Assembly: GCA_902592375.1 (NCBI GenBank)
Contig: CACJEG010000004.1
Span: 62,001 to 126,000 of the forward strand
DNA from: an uncultured Pelagibacteraceae bacterium
GTDB lineage: Bacteria > Pseudomonadota > Alphaproteobacteria > Pelagibacterales > Pelagibacteraceae
Length of the DNA: 64,000 nt
Reading direction: 5' to 3'
In this document: positions 37,793-47,512 of the stretch, in pieces
Numbering within the stretch: position 1 is the stretch's first letter
Layout: each line of letters begins with the position of its first letter
Program-made: the position numbers and the translations under genes
Notes under the pieces: generated by a model
Seen by the model: the letters and a program-made list of their open reading frames with translations, nothing else
Databases searched by the model: none
Told to the model about the DNA's origin: nothing

Positions 37793-38686
37793 ATGAGTAA
37801 ATCCATATCATTATTTAGTGCCTTATTGTGCACTTTCATTTGGGGAACAACTTTCATTGCCCAAGACACGGGCATGGATAATATTGGCCCTTTTACATTT
37901 AATGCTGTGAGGTTTTTTGTTGGTTTTCTAGCCATAATTCCACTTATGGTTTTATTTGAATTAAAAAATTTTAAATCAGAATTTAAATTAGATAAAAAAA
38001 CTTTCATAATTTATTCATTATTAATTGGAATTTCTTTATTCTTAGGCTCAGCACTACAACAAGTTGCTTTGCTTTATACAGATGTTGCAAATGCTGCTTT
38101 TTTTACAATTTTTTATGTTCCAATGGTACCGATTATCATTTTTTTGTTTGGTAAAAAATCAATACATTGGAGTGTATGGCCTTCTGTAGTTCTATGTTTA
38201 ATTGGAGGATATTTATTAACAAATTTTCATGATGCAACAGTAAGATTAGGAGATACTTTAGTTGTTCTCGGAGCTCTATTTTGGAGTACTCATATCATAT
38301 TTACTGGGATCATTATAACAAAATACAATCTACCACTTACTTTAGGAGCTGCGCAGACTTTAATTGTGGCTATTCTTTCATTTATAATTGGAATTATTTA
38401 TGAAGAATTTATTTTAAGTAATATTTTAATGGAAATTTATTCAATTTTATATGCAGGTATATTATCTGGTGGATTTGCATTTGTATTACAAATTTATGCC
38501 CAGCGTAATATTACTCCAGCACCTGCAGCTATAATTTTTTCTCTTGAAGGTGTATTTGCGACTATAGCTGCTTGGTTTATTTTAAATCAAATTCTAGATG
38601 TTAATAATTTACTTGGATGCTTTTTTATTCTATGTGGAGTTCTCTTGTCTCAATTACTACCTTTAATTAAAAAAAAAAATACTTAA
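37793..38686 (+). CDS. DMT-superfamily (EamA) transporter
   Basis: Ten predicted TM segments; SALLCTFIWGTTFIAQDTG; repeated EamA halves. Confidence 0.88.
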   Translation: MSKSISLFSALLCTFIWGTTFIAQDTGMDNIGPFTFNAVRFFVGFLAIIPLMVLFELKNFKSEFKLDKKTFIIYSLLIGISLFLGSALQQVALLYTDVANAAFFTIFYVPMVPIIIFLFGKKSIHWSVWPSVVLCLIGGYLLTNFHDATVRLGDTLVVLGALFWSTHIIFTGIIITKYNLPLTLGAAQTLIVAILSFIIGIIYEEFILSNILMEIYSILYAGILSGGFAFVLQIYAQRNITPAPAAIIFSLEGVFATIAAWFILNQILDVNNLLGCFFILCGVLLSQLLPLIKKKNT

Positions 38687-39447
38687 TAAATTAAACTAAA
38701 TAAAATTAAAGCAATTATTATTCTATAAATTACAAACGCATTCATTGAAAATTTATTTATATAAATTAAAAAGAATTTAACTGTTAGAAAAGAAAAAATA
38801 AAAGAAGATATAATTGCGATAACAACTAAGTAATTAAACTGAATTGACTGTTCAAAAACATCTTTTAAGCTTAAGACACTTGCTCCAGCTAATGCTGGGA
38901 TTGAAAGTAAAAAAGATATCTTACTTGAGTCTACTCTATTAAATTTTAAAATTCTCGCAGCTGTTATAGTAATTCCTGCTCTACTCACTCCAGGTACAAG
39001 AGAGAAAATTTGGAAAATACCTATAAATATTATTGACTGAATATTTAAATTTGAAGAAATTTTTTTATCAAATCTATTTTTGTCAGAGATGTATAAAATA
39101 ATTGCGAATATTAAAGTAGTCCAAGCAATGACTTCTAAATTTCTTAACTGATAAATTAAATTTGTACTATAAAGTATATATCCAACAATTATTAATGGAA
39201 TAGATCCTAATACAATTAAATTTAAAATTCTTTTATTTTTTCTGATATCAAACAATTCATCTTTAAAAAAATAAATTATAGCTATTAGTGAACCTAGATG
39301 GAGGCTAATATCAATAAGCAAAGAACTAGATTTAAATTCATATAAAGTAGAAACCAAAATTAAATGAGCAGAAGAACTAATAGGAAGAAATTCAGATATC
39401 CCTTGAATTGCAGAGAGAATTAAAACTTCTATAATATTTTGAAACAT
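38683..39447 (-). CDS. uppP: Undecaprenyl-diphosphatase
   Basis: ILSAIQGISEFLPISSSAHLILV; LVPGVSRAGITITAARILKFNR. Confidence 0.94.
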   Translation of the reverse strand: MFQNIIEVLILSAIQGISEFLPISSSAHLILVSTLYEFKSSSLLIDISLHLGSLIAIIYFFKDELFDIRKNKRILNLIVLGSIPLIIVGYILYSTNLIYQLRNLEVIAWTTLIFAIILYISDKNRFDKKISSNLNIQSIIFIGIFQIFSLVPGVSRAGITITAARILKFNRVDSSKISFLLSIPALAGASVLSLKDVFEQSIQFNYLVVIAIISSFIFSFLTVKFFLIYINKFSMNAFVIYRIIIALILFSLIY

Positions 39448-39554
39448 TGTTTCTTCGTAACTTATAAAGTATTTATTTAAAACAATTCGATTTAAGCATA
39501 ATAGCTATGCAATAATTAAAAACGCGTTAATTGGCGGTAATAATTTAAAAATTA

Positions 39555-39573
39555 AGGTCAATATATATGACCT
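39555..39573. promoter_or_regulatory. Inverted repeat AGGTCA-N7-TGACCT upstream of gltD
   Basis: 6-bp perfect arms; core TCAATATATATGA fits T-N11-A. Confidence 0.45.
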
Positions 39574-39630
39574 ATTTTATGCTTTATATACATAAATCAG
39601 GGTATATTTTGCCAAAACTTAAATAATATT

Positions 39631-41070
39631 ATGCCGGATAAAATGCTCAAATTTGTTAAAATAGGTCAACAAACTCCACCTAAAAGAGAAGTTGATACGA
39701 GAAAGAAAGATTTTAACGAAATTTATGAAGAGTATATCAATGAAAAAGCCAAAGAACAGTCTAGTAGGTGTTCGCAATGTGGAGTACCTTTTTGCCAAGT
39801 TCATTGTCCTTTAAGTAATAACATTCCAGATTGGCTTAAACTGACAGCAGAGGGAAGATTAAAAGAGGCGTATGAATTATCCCAAAGCACAAACAATATG
39901 CCTGAAGTATGTGGCCGAATTTGCCCCCAAGATAGATTATGCGAGGGAAATTGTGTAATTGAACAGTCTGGTCATGGAACAGTAACTATTGGATCAGTAG
40001 AAAAATATATTACAGATAATGCTTGGGCTCAGGGCTGGGTAAAACCAATTAAGGTAACGAATGAAAAAAATCAAAGCGTAGGAATTATAGGAGCAGGTCC
40101 TGCTGGTTTAGCTGCTGCAGAACAATTAAGAAAAAATGGGTATAAAATAACTGTCTACGATAGATATGATAGAGCAGGAGGATTATTAATTTATGGAATT
40201 CCAAATTTTAAATTAGAAAAAGAAGTTGTAGAGCGAAGAACAAAACTCTTAAAGGATGGAGGAATTGAATTTGTTCAAAATTTTGAAGTTGGTAAGGATG
40301 CAAGTCTAGACCAATTGAGAAAAAAACACGATGCAATTTTAATTGCTACAGGAGTTTATAAATCAAGAGAAGTAAACTTACCTGGAAATGATCTTGATAA
40401 TATTTTTCCTGCAATGGATTTTTTAACAGCATCTAATAAAAAAGGTCTAGGAGATGATGTTGAGTTGTTTGATAAAGGAATTTTAAACGCAGAAGGTAAA
40501 GATGTTGTTGTAATAGGTGGAGGTGACACAGCAATGGATTGTGTAAGAACTTCTATAAGACAGAAGGCAAAATCTGTTAAATGTTTGTATAGAAGAGATA
40601 AAGAAAATATGCCAGGATCTGCAAGAGAAGTTGCAAATGCAGAAGAAGAAGGTGTTGAATTTGTTTGGTTATCAAGTCCTAAAGAATTTAAAGGTACAAA
40701 TAAAGTAGAAAAAATAATTGTAGATCAAATTAAACTAGGTGATCCAGACGAGACAGGAAGAAGAAAGCCACAAGTACAAGAAGGCTCTAGTTACGAAACC
40801 AAAGCAGATATGGTTATCAAAGCACTAGGTTTTGATCCTGAGGATTTACCGAATTTATTTGATAGTAGTGAATTACAAGTAACAAAGTGGGGAACTATTA
40901 AAACAGATTTTGATACTATGGAAACAAATATAAAAGGAGTGTTTGCAGCTGGTGATATAGTTAGAGGAGCTTCATTAGTTGTTTGGGCGATAAAAGATGG
41001 AAGAGATGCAGCAGCTTCAATTAAAGCTTATTTAGAGAGTAAATCTAAAGTGGAAAAAAGAGTGGCTTAA
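39631..41070 (+). CDS. gltD: Glutamate synthase small subunit
   Basis: RCSQCGVPFCQVHCPLSNNIPDWL, GAGPAGLAAAEQL, VIGGGDTAMDCVRT. Confidence 0.96.
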   Translation: MPDKMLKFVKIGQQTPPKREVDTRKKDFNEIYEEYINEKAKEQSSRCSQCGVPFCQVHCPLSNNIPDWLKLTAEGRLKEAYELSQSTNNMPEVCGRICPQDRLCEGNCVIEQSGHGTVTIGSVEKYITDNAWAQGWVKPIKVTNEKNQSVGIIGAGPAGLAAAEQLRKNGYKITVYDRYDRAGGLLIYGIPNFKLEKEVVERRTKLLKDGGIEFVQNFEVGKDASLDQLRKKHDAILIATGVYKSREVNLPGNDLDNIFPAMDFLTASNKKGLGDDVELFDKGILNAEGKDVVVIGGGDTAMDCVRTSIRQKAKSVKCLYRRDKENMPGSAREVANAEEEGVEFVWLSSPKEFKGTNKVEKIIVDQIKLGDPDETGRRKPQVQEGSSYETKADMVIKALGFDPEDLPNLFDSSELQVTKWGTIKTDFDTMETNIKGVFAAGDIVRGASLVVWAIKDGRDAAASIKAYLESKSKVEKRVA

Positions 41071-44000
41071 TGAAAAATTATAAAAAGAACCTTCACCTTT
41101 TAAAAGAAAATAATGTTTATTCAGAAGATATGGAGCATGATGCTTGTGGTGTTGGTATAATTGCATCAACTGAAGGTAAAAAATCTCGTAAAGTTGTAGA
41201 GTATGGTATTGAAGCGTTAAAAGCAGTTTGGCATAGAGGCGCTGTAGATGCCGACGGGAAAACTGGTGATGGAGCTGGAATTCATGTTGAAATACCAAAA
41301 GATTTCTTCATTGAAAAGATAGAAGTGACAGGACACACACATGACAATTCTGAAATATGTGTGGGTATGATATTTCTGCCTCGGAATGATTATGCAGCGC
41401 AAGAAAGTTGCAAAACTATTGTAGAAAGTGAATTAACAAAAAATGATTTTAGTATTTACGGTTGGAGACAAGTTCCAGTTAATCCAAAAGTTTTAGGAGA
41501 AAAGGCATTCCAAACAATGCCTGAAATTATCCAAGTATTGTTTAAACCTTATAATCCAGAATTAACAAATAAAGATTTAGAAAGAAAAATTTATGAAACT
41601 AGAAGAAAGATAGAAAATGAAGCTTTTAAAAAATCTTTAAACAATTTTTATATTTGTTCATTGAGTTCTAAATCTATCATTTATAAGGGGATGTTTTTAG
41701 CTGAAGCTATCTCAGATTTCTACCTTGATTTAAAAGATGAGAGATTTGTTTCAAGGTTTGCTATTTTTCATCAAAGATTTTCAACAAATACAGCGCCTAG
41801 CTGGAATTTAGCTCAACCCTTTAGAGCTATAGCGCATAATGGAGAAATTAATACTTATAGAGGAAATAAAAATTGGATGAAAGTTCATGAACAAGAGATG
41901 AACAGTCCCCTTTTTGACGATGTTGAGAACTTAAAACCTGTTATACAACAGGGAGCATCAGACTCTGCTGCATTAGACAATGTTTTTGAATTATTAAATA
42001 TATCTGGTCAGCCTGCGCCTTTGGCTAAGCTCATGTTAGTTCCAGACGCATGGTCTAAAAAAAATAAAACTCTACCAAAAGATCACCAACAATTATTTAA
42101 TTTTTTGAACAGTACAATGGAGCCATGGGATGGACCAGCTGCTATTGCTGGAACTGATAATGAGTGGGTTATAGCTGCAAATGATAGAAATGGATTAAGA
42201 CCTTTAAGATACGCAATTACAAAAGACAAATTATTATTTGCAGGTTCTGAAACAGGAATGATTGAATTAAATGAAAAAAGAATTTTGTCAAAGGGAAGAT
42301 TGGGTCCCGGAGAAATAATTGGAGTTAGAATAGAAAAAGGTAAAGTATTTACAAACAAGCAAATAAAAGATTATTTAGCCAAAGAGTATAAACACTTTAA
42401 TTCACAAATTATCGACCTAGATGATAAGTTAACTATTTCAGATGAAAAAAATTCTTTTTCTGGAGATGATTTAAGAAGAAGGCAATATACTTTTGGAATA
42501 AGTCTAGAAGATCTTGAGCTCATACTGCATCCTATGGCAGAAGATGCTAAAGAAGCAACTGGATCTATGGGGGACGATACACCATTGGCTGTTTTGTCAG
42601 ATAGGTATAGACCATTGTATCATTTTTTTAGACAAAATTTTAGTCAAGTCACAAACCCACCAATAGACTCTTTAAGAGAAAACAAGGTTATGAGTTTGAA
42701 AACAAGATTTGGAAATCTTGGAAATATTTTAAATTTTGATAATTTAACAAAGCAAAATATTTATGTTTTAAATAGTCCAATATTATCAAATTCTCAGTTT
42801 GAAAAATTTATAAATTTTTTTGGTAACAATTCATCTATAATTGAATGTACTTTTTCTGAGGAAGAAACTTTATTTGATTCAATTAAAAAAATTCAAAAAG
42901 AAGCTGAAATTGCAGTAAGACAGGGAGTTACTCAATTGATTTTAAGTGACAAAGAGCTTTCTAGCTTTAAACTTCCAATACCAATGCTTTTAGCAGTTGG
43001 ATCAATTAATTCATTCCTTATTGAAAAAAAACTAAGAGGATATGTATCAATAAATGTTCAATCTGGAGAGGCTTTAGATACTCACTCTTTTGCAACCTTA
43101 ATAGGAGTTGGAGCAACTACTGTAAATCCATACTTAGCATTTGACAGTTTATTTCAGCGTCATGAAAAGAAATTATTTGGTCAATTTAGCTTTGATGAAT
43201 GTGTAGAGAGATACATAAAATCAGTAAACGCAGGTTTATTAAAGATCATGTCTAAGATGGGTATTTCAGTTCTAAGTTCTTATAGAGGTGGATGTAACTT
43301 TGAAACTGTAGGTTTAAGTAGAACAATTGTTGCAGATTATTTTCCAGGAGTGGTCTCTAAAATTTCAGGTATTGGACTTACGGGTATAGAGAAAAAAATT
43401 AGAGAAATTCATAAAGAGGCATTTGAAAGTTCTGAAACCATATTGCCGATAGGCGGTATATATAGATATCGTAAAAATGGTGAAACACATCAATATCAAG
43501 GAAAATTAATTCATTTACTTCAAAGTGCAGTAGGATCTAATTCTTATGATGCCTATAAAAGATATGCGGATGGAATATATAGTTTACCACCTATTAATCT
43601 TAGAGACTTAATTGATTTCAGAGAAAAAAAATTAAGTGGGCCAATAGATATTTCTGAGGTTGAGCCAATAGAAAATATTTTAAAAAGATTTGGAAGTGGG
43701 AGTATGTCTCATGGAGCTTTATCGAAAGAGGCACATGAAACTTTGGCAACTGGTATGAATAGGATCAAAGGTGCCTCATGTAGCGGAGAGGGCGGTGAAG
43801 ATGCAAGTAGATTTAAAGTTTTAGATAATGGTGATAGTGCAAACTCAAGAGTTAAACAGATAGCTTCTGCAAGATTTGGAGTTACAGTTAATTATCTTAA
43901 TAATTGTAATGAGATAGAAATTAAAATTGCACAAGGTGCTAAGCCTGGTGAAGGGGGTCAGTTACCAGGATTTAAGGTTACTGAAGAAATTGCTAAACTT

Positions 44001-45575
44001 AGACATTCAACTCCTGGAGTAACTTTAATATCACCACCACCACATCATGATATTTATTCAATAGAAGACCTTGCACAACTAATTTATGATTTGAAACAAA
44101 TAAATCCTAAAGCAAGAATTGGAGTTAAGCTTGTTGCTTCCTCAGGAGTAGGAACAATTGCAGCTGGTGTAGCTAAAGCAAAAGCAGATATAATATTAAT
44201 TTCTGGACATAATGGTGGAACAGGAGCAACACCACAGACTAGTGTTAAGTATGTTGGAATACCATGGGAAATGGGTTTAACAGAAGCAAACCAAGTATTA
44301 ACTTTAAATAATCTTAGACATAAAGTTACATTGAGAACAGACGGTGGAATTAAAACTGGAAGAGATGTAGTGATAGCTGCAATGATGGGTGCTGAGGAAT
44401 ATGGTGTTGCTACTACAGCATTAGTTGCAATGGGATGTATAATGGTAAGGCAGTGTCATTCAAATACATGTCCTGTAGGCGTTTGTACTCAAGATGAAAA
44501 GCTCAGAGAAAAATTTACTGGAACTCCAGAAAAAGTAGTTAATTTGTTCACATTTATAGCCCGTGAAGTAAGAGAAATATTAGCAAATTTAGGTTTTAAA
44601 TCATTAAATGAAGTGATTGGTAGGACAGACTTGTTAAAACAGGTTAGTAAGGGTTCTCCAAATTTAGATGATTTAGATTTAAATCCTTTATTTGTTCAAG
44701 CTGATACTGGAAATAATCCAAGGTATTGTGAGGATCAAGAAATAAATAGTGTACCAGATACTCTTGACCAACAAATTTGGCCAGAAATTGAACAAGCTTT
44801 AGATAATTCTGAAAAAATTGAGAAAGAATATCAAATAAAAAATACGCACAGAGCAGTAGGCACAAGAATTTCTCATCATTTGTATAAAAAATATGGTTAT
44901 GAAAAACTTGATGAAGACTTTTTAGTTTTAAATTTTAAAGGTTCAGCGGGTCAATCATTTGGAGCATTTTCTTCTAAAGGTTTAAAGCTTGTATTAAAGG
45001 GAGATGCAAATGATTATGTTGGTAAAGGTTTGTCAGGAGCTACTATTTCAATAAAATTACCTGAAGAGAGCAATTTAGTCTCAAATGAGAACACAATTTT
45101 AGGAAATACTGTTCTTTACGGAGCTACTTCAGGAAAACTTTTTGCTGCTGGCCAAGCTGGTGAAAGATTTTCAGTTAGAAATTCTGGTGCAGTTACAGTT
45201 ATTGAAGGATGCGATTCTAATGGATGTGAATATATGACTGGTGGAACTGTAGTAATTTTAGGAGATGTTGGTGATAATTTTGCAGCTGGTATGACAGGTG
45301 GAATGGCTTTTATATATGACAAATCTCAACAATTTGAAAAGAAAGTAAATACAGAATCAGTAGTTTGGCAAAATGTAGAGACAGATTATTGGAAAGAATA
45401 TTTAAAAAATTTAGTTAGTGAGCACTTTAAAGAAACAGAATCTCAATTATCAAAAAAAATAATTGAAAACTTTGAAGATGAAGTAAATAATTTTGTTCAG
45501 GTGTGTCCTAAAGAAATGTTGGATAAATTAAAAAATCCAATTACTTTAAAAAAAGATATTAAAAAAGTTAGCTAA
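41070..45575 (+). CDS. gltB: Glutamate synthase large subunit
   Basis: 1501 aa; DACGVGIIAS, RFSTNTAPSWNLAQPFRAIAHNGEINT, CNLGVCTQ-type CHSNTCPVGVCTQD, GAATSGKLF/GxxGE C-terminal repeats. Confidence 0.97.
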   Translation: MKNYKKNLHLLKENNVYSEDMEHDACGVGIIASTEGKKSRKVVEYGIEALKAVWHRGAVDADGKTGDGAGIHVEIPKDFFIEKIEVTGHTHDNSEICVGMIFLPRNDYAAQESCKTIVESELTKNDFSIYGWRQVPVNPKVLGEKAFQTMPEIIQVLFKPYNPELTNKDLERKIYETRRKIENEAFKKSLNNFYICSLSSKSIIYKGMFLAEAISDFYLDLKDERFVSRFAIFHQRFSTNTAPSWNLAQPFRAIAHNGEINTYRGNKNWMKVHEQEMNSPLFDDVENLKPVIQQGASDSAALDNVFELLNISGQPAPLAKLMLVPDAWSKKNKTLPKDHQQLFNFLNSTMEPWDGPAAIAGTDNEWVIAANDRNGLRPLRYAITKDKLLFAGSETGMIELNEKRILSKGRLGPGEIIGVRIEKGKVFTNKQIKDYLAKEYKHFNSQIIDLDDKLTISDEKNSFSGDDLRRRQYTFGISLEDLELILHPMAEDAKEATGSMGDDTPLAVLSDRYRPLYHFFRQNFSQVTNPPIDSLRENKVMSLKTRFGNLGNILNFDNLTKQNIYVLNSPILSNSQFEKFINFFGNNSSIIECTFSEEETLFDSIKKIQKEAEIAVRQGVTQLILSDKELSSFKLPIPMLLAVGSINSFLIEKKLRGYVSINVQSGEALDTHSFATLIGVGATTVNPYLAFDSLFQRHEKKLFGQFSFDECVERYIKSVNAGLLKIMSKMGISVLSSYRGGCNFETVGLSRTIVADYFPGVVSKISGIGLTGIEKKIREIHKEAFESSETILPIGGIYRYRKNGETHQYQGKLIHLLQSAVGSNSYDAYKRYADGIYSLPPINLRDLIDFREKKLSGPIDISEVEPIENILKRFGSGSMSHGALSKEAHETLATGMNRIKGASCSGEGGEDASRFKVLDNGDSANSRVKQIASARFGVTVNYLNNCNEIEIKIAQGAKPGEGGQLPGFKVTEEIAKLRHSTPGVTLISPPPHHDIYSIEDLAQLIYDLKQINPKARIGVKLVASSGVGTIAAGVAKAKADIILISGHNGGTGATPQTSVKYVGIPWEMGLTEANQVLTLNNLRHKVTLRTDGGIKTGRDVVIAAMMGAEEYGVATTALVAMGCIMVRQCHSNTCPVGVCTQDEKLREKFTGTPEKVVNLFTFIAREVREILANLGFKSLNEVIGRTDLLKQVSKGSPNLDDLDLNPLFVQADTGNNPRYCEDQEINSVPDTLDQQIWPEIEQALDNSEKIEKEYQIKNTHRAVGTRISHHLYKKYGYEKLDEDFLVLNFKGSAGQSFGAFSSKGLKLVLKGDANDYVGKGLSGATISIKLPEESNLVSNENTILGNTVLYGATSGKLFAAGQAGERFSVRNSGAVTVIEGCDSNGCEYMTGGTVVILGDVGDNFAAGMTGGMAFIYDKSQQFEKKVNTESVVWQNVETDYWKEYLKNLVSEHFKETESQLSKKIIENFEDEVNNFVQVCPKEMLDKLKNPITLKKDIKKVS

Positions 45576-46315
45576 ATTAATAATTTAAGCTCTTTTAAAA
45601 TTATATTTAACCATTTTTTATTTGATAAACTGTGATCACCTTTTTTTATAATATTTAATTTTTTCTTAGCATTTGGAAATAATCTTAAAACTTTTCTTGA
45701 ATATGAGACAGGAACTGCCTCATCTTTTTCACCATGTACCATTGTTACTTTAATATTTGAATTTATTTTCTTATTTAAGACTTTGTTTTTTCTTCCATCT
45801 TTTATTAATTGTAGAGTAATTGGATATTCATAATTGCCATGTTTTAATTGATAAATACCCTTACGTATTGTTTCCTCTTTCATTTTTTTGGTAAATTTTT
45901 TCCACATTAAATTTTCTAAAAATTCAGGAGCAGCTCCTATTCCTAAAAATCCTTTAATCTGTTTTTTGAAAATTTTGAATTGGTTGAGCGAAATCCATGC
46001 GCCCATACTTGAACCAATTAGCACAAATTCTTTTTTTTTAACGTATTTTCTAATTAAAATTGATGTCTCTTTACTCCATTTTGAAATATTTCCATTTACA
46101 AATTTTCCAGAAGATTTTCCATGACCAGAGTATTCTAGTGCTAAAAAACTTACTTTATTTTTTTTGGCAAATTTCAAAAATGCATTTGGTTTTTTTCCTT
46201 CAAGATCTGACATAAAGCCATGCAAAAAAACTATAAAAGAACTATTTTTAAAAATTTTAGAAATATGTCTAATTTTCTTTGTATTTGATATTTGATGAAA
46301 TCTGAAATTTGCCAT
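45572..46315 (-). CDS. Alpha/beta hydrolase
   Basis: FLHGFMSDLEGKK, ALEYSGHGKSSG, LIGSSMGAWISL, VHGEKDEAVP. Confidence 0.82.
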   Translation of the reverse strand: MANFRFHQISNTKKIRHISKIFKNSSFIVFLHGFMSDLEGKKPNAFLKFAKKNKVSFLALEYSGHGKSSGKFVNGNISKWSKETSILIRKYVKKKEFVLIGSSMGAWISLNQFKIFKKQIKGFLGIGAAPEFLENLMWKKFTKKMKEETIRKGIYQLKHGNYEYPITLQLIKDGRKNKVLNKKINSNIKVTMVHGEKDEAVPVSYSRKVLRLFPNAKKKLNIIKKGDHSLSNKKWLNIILKELKLLI

Positions 46316-46357
46316 AATCGTTTATAAGTATTGTCTATTAATATATAATCATACCAA

Positions 46358-47512
46358 ATGTCATCTGATTTAAAAGTTTTACAAGTAATACCAAAATTAG
46401 GTTATGGAGGAGCTGAAACAGGGTGTTATGATATAGCACATTACTTACCAGAAAATAATTGTAAATCATTTCTTGTAACTAGTGGTGGTGAATTACTTAA
46501 ATTTGTAGATAGAAAAAAAGTTAAGGTATTTAGACTTCCTGTACAGAGTAAAAATCCTTTACTAATTTTAATTAATGCTTTTATCTTAATTGGAATAATT
46601 TTAATTTATAATATTTCTTTAGTTCATGCGAGAAGTAGAGCACCTGCTTGGTCATGTTTGTTAGCAACAAAAATCACAGGACGAAAATTTGTAACTACAT
46701 TTCACGGAACATACAATTTTAAGGGTAATATAAAAAAAATTTATAATTCAGTAATGACTAGAGCAGATTTAATTATTGCAGGATCTAATTTTATTTTTTC
46801 TCATATAAAAAAAAATTATTCAAAATATTTAAATGAGAAAAAAAAATTAATGGTTATTTTTAGAGGAATAAATGTCGATTACTTTGATCCAACAACCAAA
46901 ATTGAAATTGATGAGAAAAAATTATTAAAAAAATGGGATATTGAAAAAGATAAAAAAATTATACTTTTACCTGGTAGGTTAACTTCTTGGAAAGGACAGG
47001 AAGTATTTATTGAGGCAGTTAACTTAGTGAATATAGAACTGGGTTATGAAGCATTTTATGCCGTTATTCTAGGTAGTGATCAAGGTAGAGATTTATATAA
47101 GAAAAAATTAATAAGACTTTCAGAGCAATATAGATTGTCTAAACAAATAAGATTTATCGATCATTGTAAGGATATGGCCTTAGCTTATAAAGTTTCTGAT
47201 ATTATTGTTTCAGCCTCAACTGAACCAGAGGCTTTCGGCAGAGTTGCTGTCGAAGCACAATCAATGGAAAAACCAATTATAGCAAGTAACATTGGAGGTT
47301 CTAACGAAACGATAATTGATGAAAAAACTGGTTTTTTATACGAAGCAGGAAATGCTAAATCATTAAGTAATAAAATTTTAAAAACTCTTAACATGGATGA
47401 AACTCTATTAAAATCAATTGGTTATGAGGGAAGAAAAAACATAGTTCAAAAATTTAATGTTGAAAAAATGTGCTTTTCTACTTATTCAGAGTATAAGAGA
47501 TTATTAAATTAA
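46358..47512 (+). CDS. Group 1-type glycosyltransferase
   Basis: GYGGAETGCYDIA, LLPGRLTSWKGQEVFIEAV, ASTEPEAFGRVAVEAQSMEKPIIASNIGG. Confidence 0.92.
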   Translation: MSSDLKVLQVIPKLGYGGAETGCYDIAHYLPENNCKSFLVTSGGELLKFVDRKKVKVFRLPVQSKNPLLILINAFILIGIILIYNISLVHARSRAPAWSCLLATKITGRKFVTTFHGTYNFKGNIKKIYNSVMTRADLIIAGSNFIFSHIKKNYSKYLNEKKKLMVIFRGINVDYFDPTTKIEIDEKKLLKKWDIEKDKKIILLPGRLTSWKGQEVFIEAVNLVNIELGYEAFYAVILGSDQGRDLYKKKLIRLSEQYRLSKQIRFIDHCKDMALAYKVSDIIVSASTEPEAFGRVAVEAQSMEKPIIASNIGGSNETIIDEKTGFLYEAGNAKSLSNKILKTLNMDETLLKSIGYEGRKNIVQKFNVEKMCFSTYSEYKRLLN

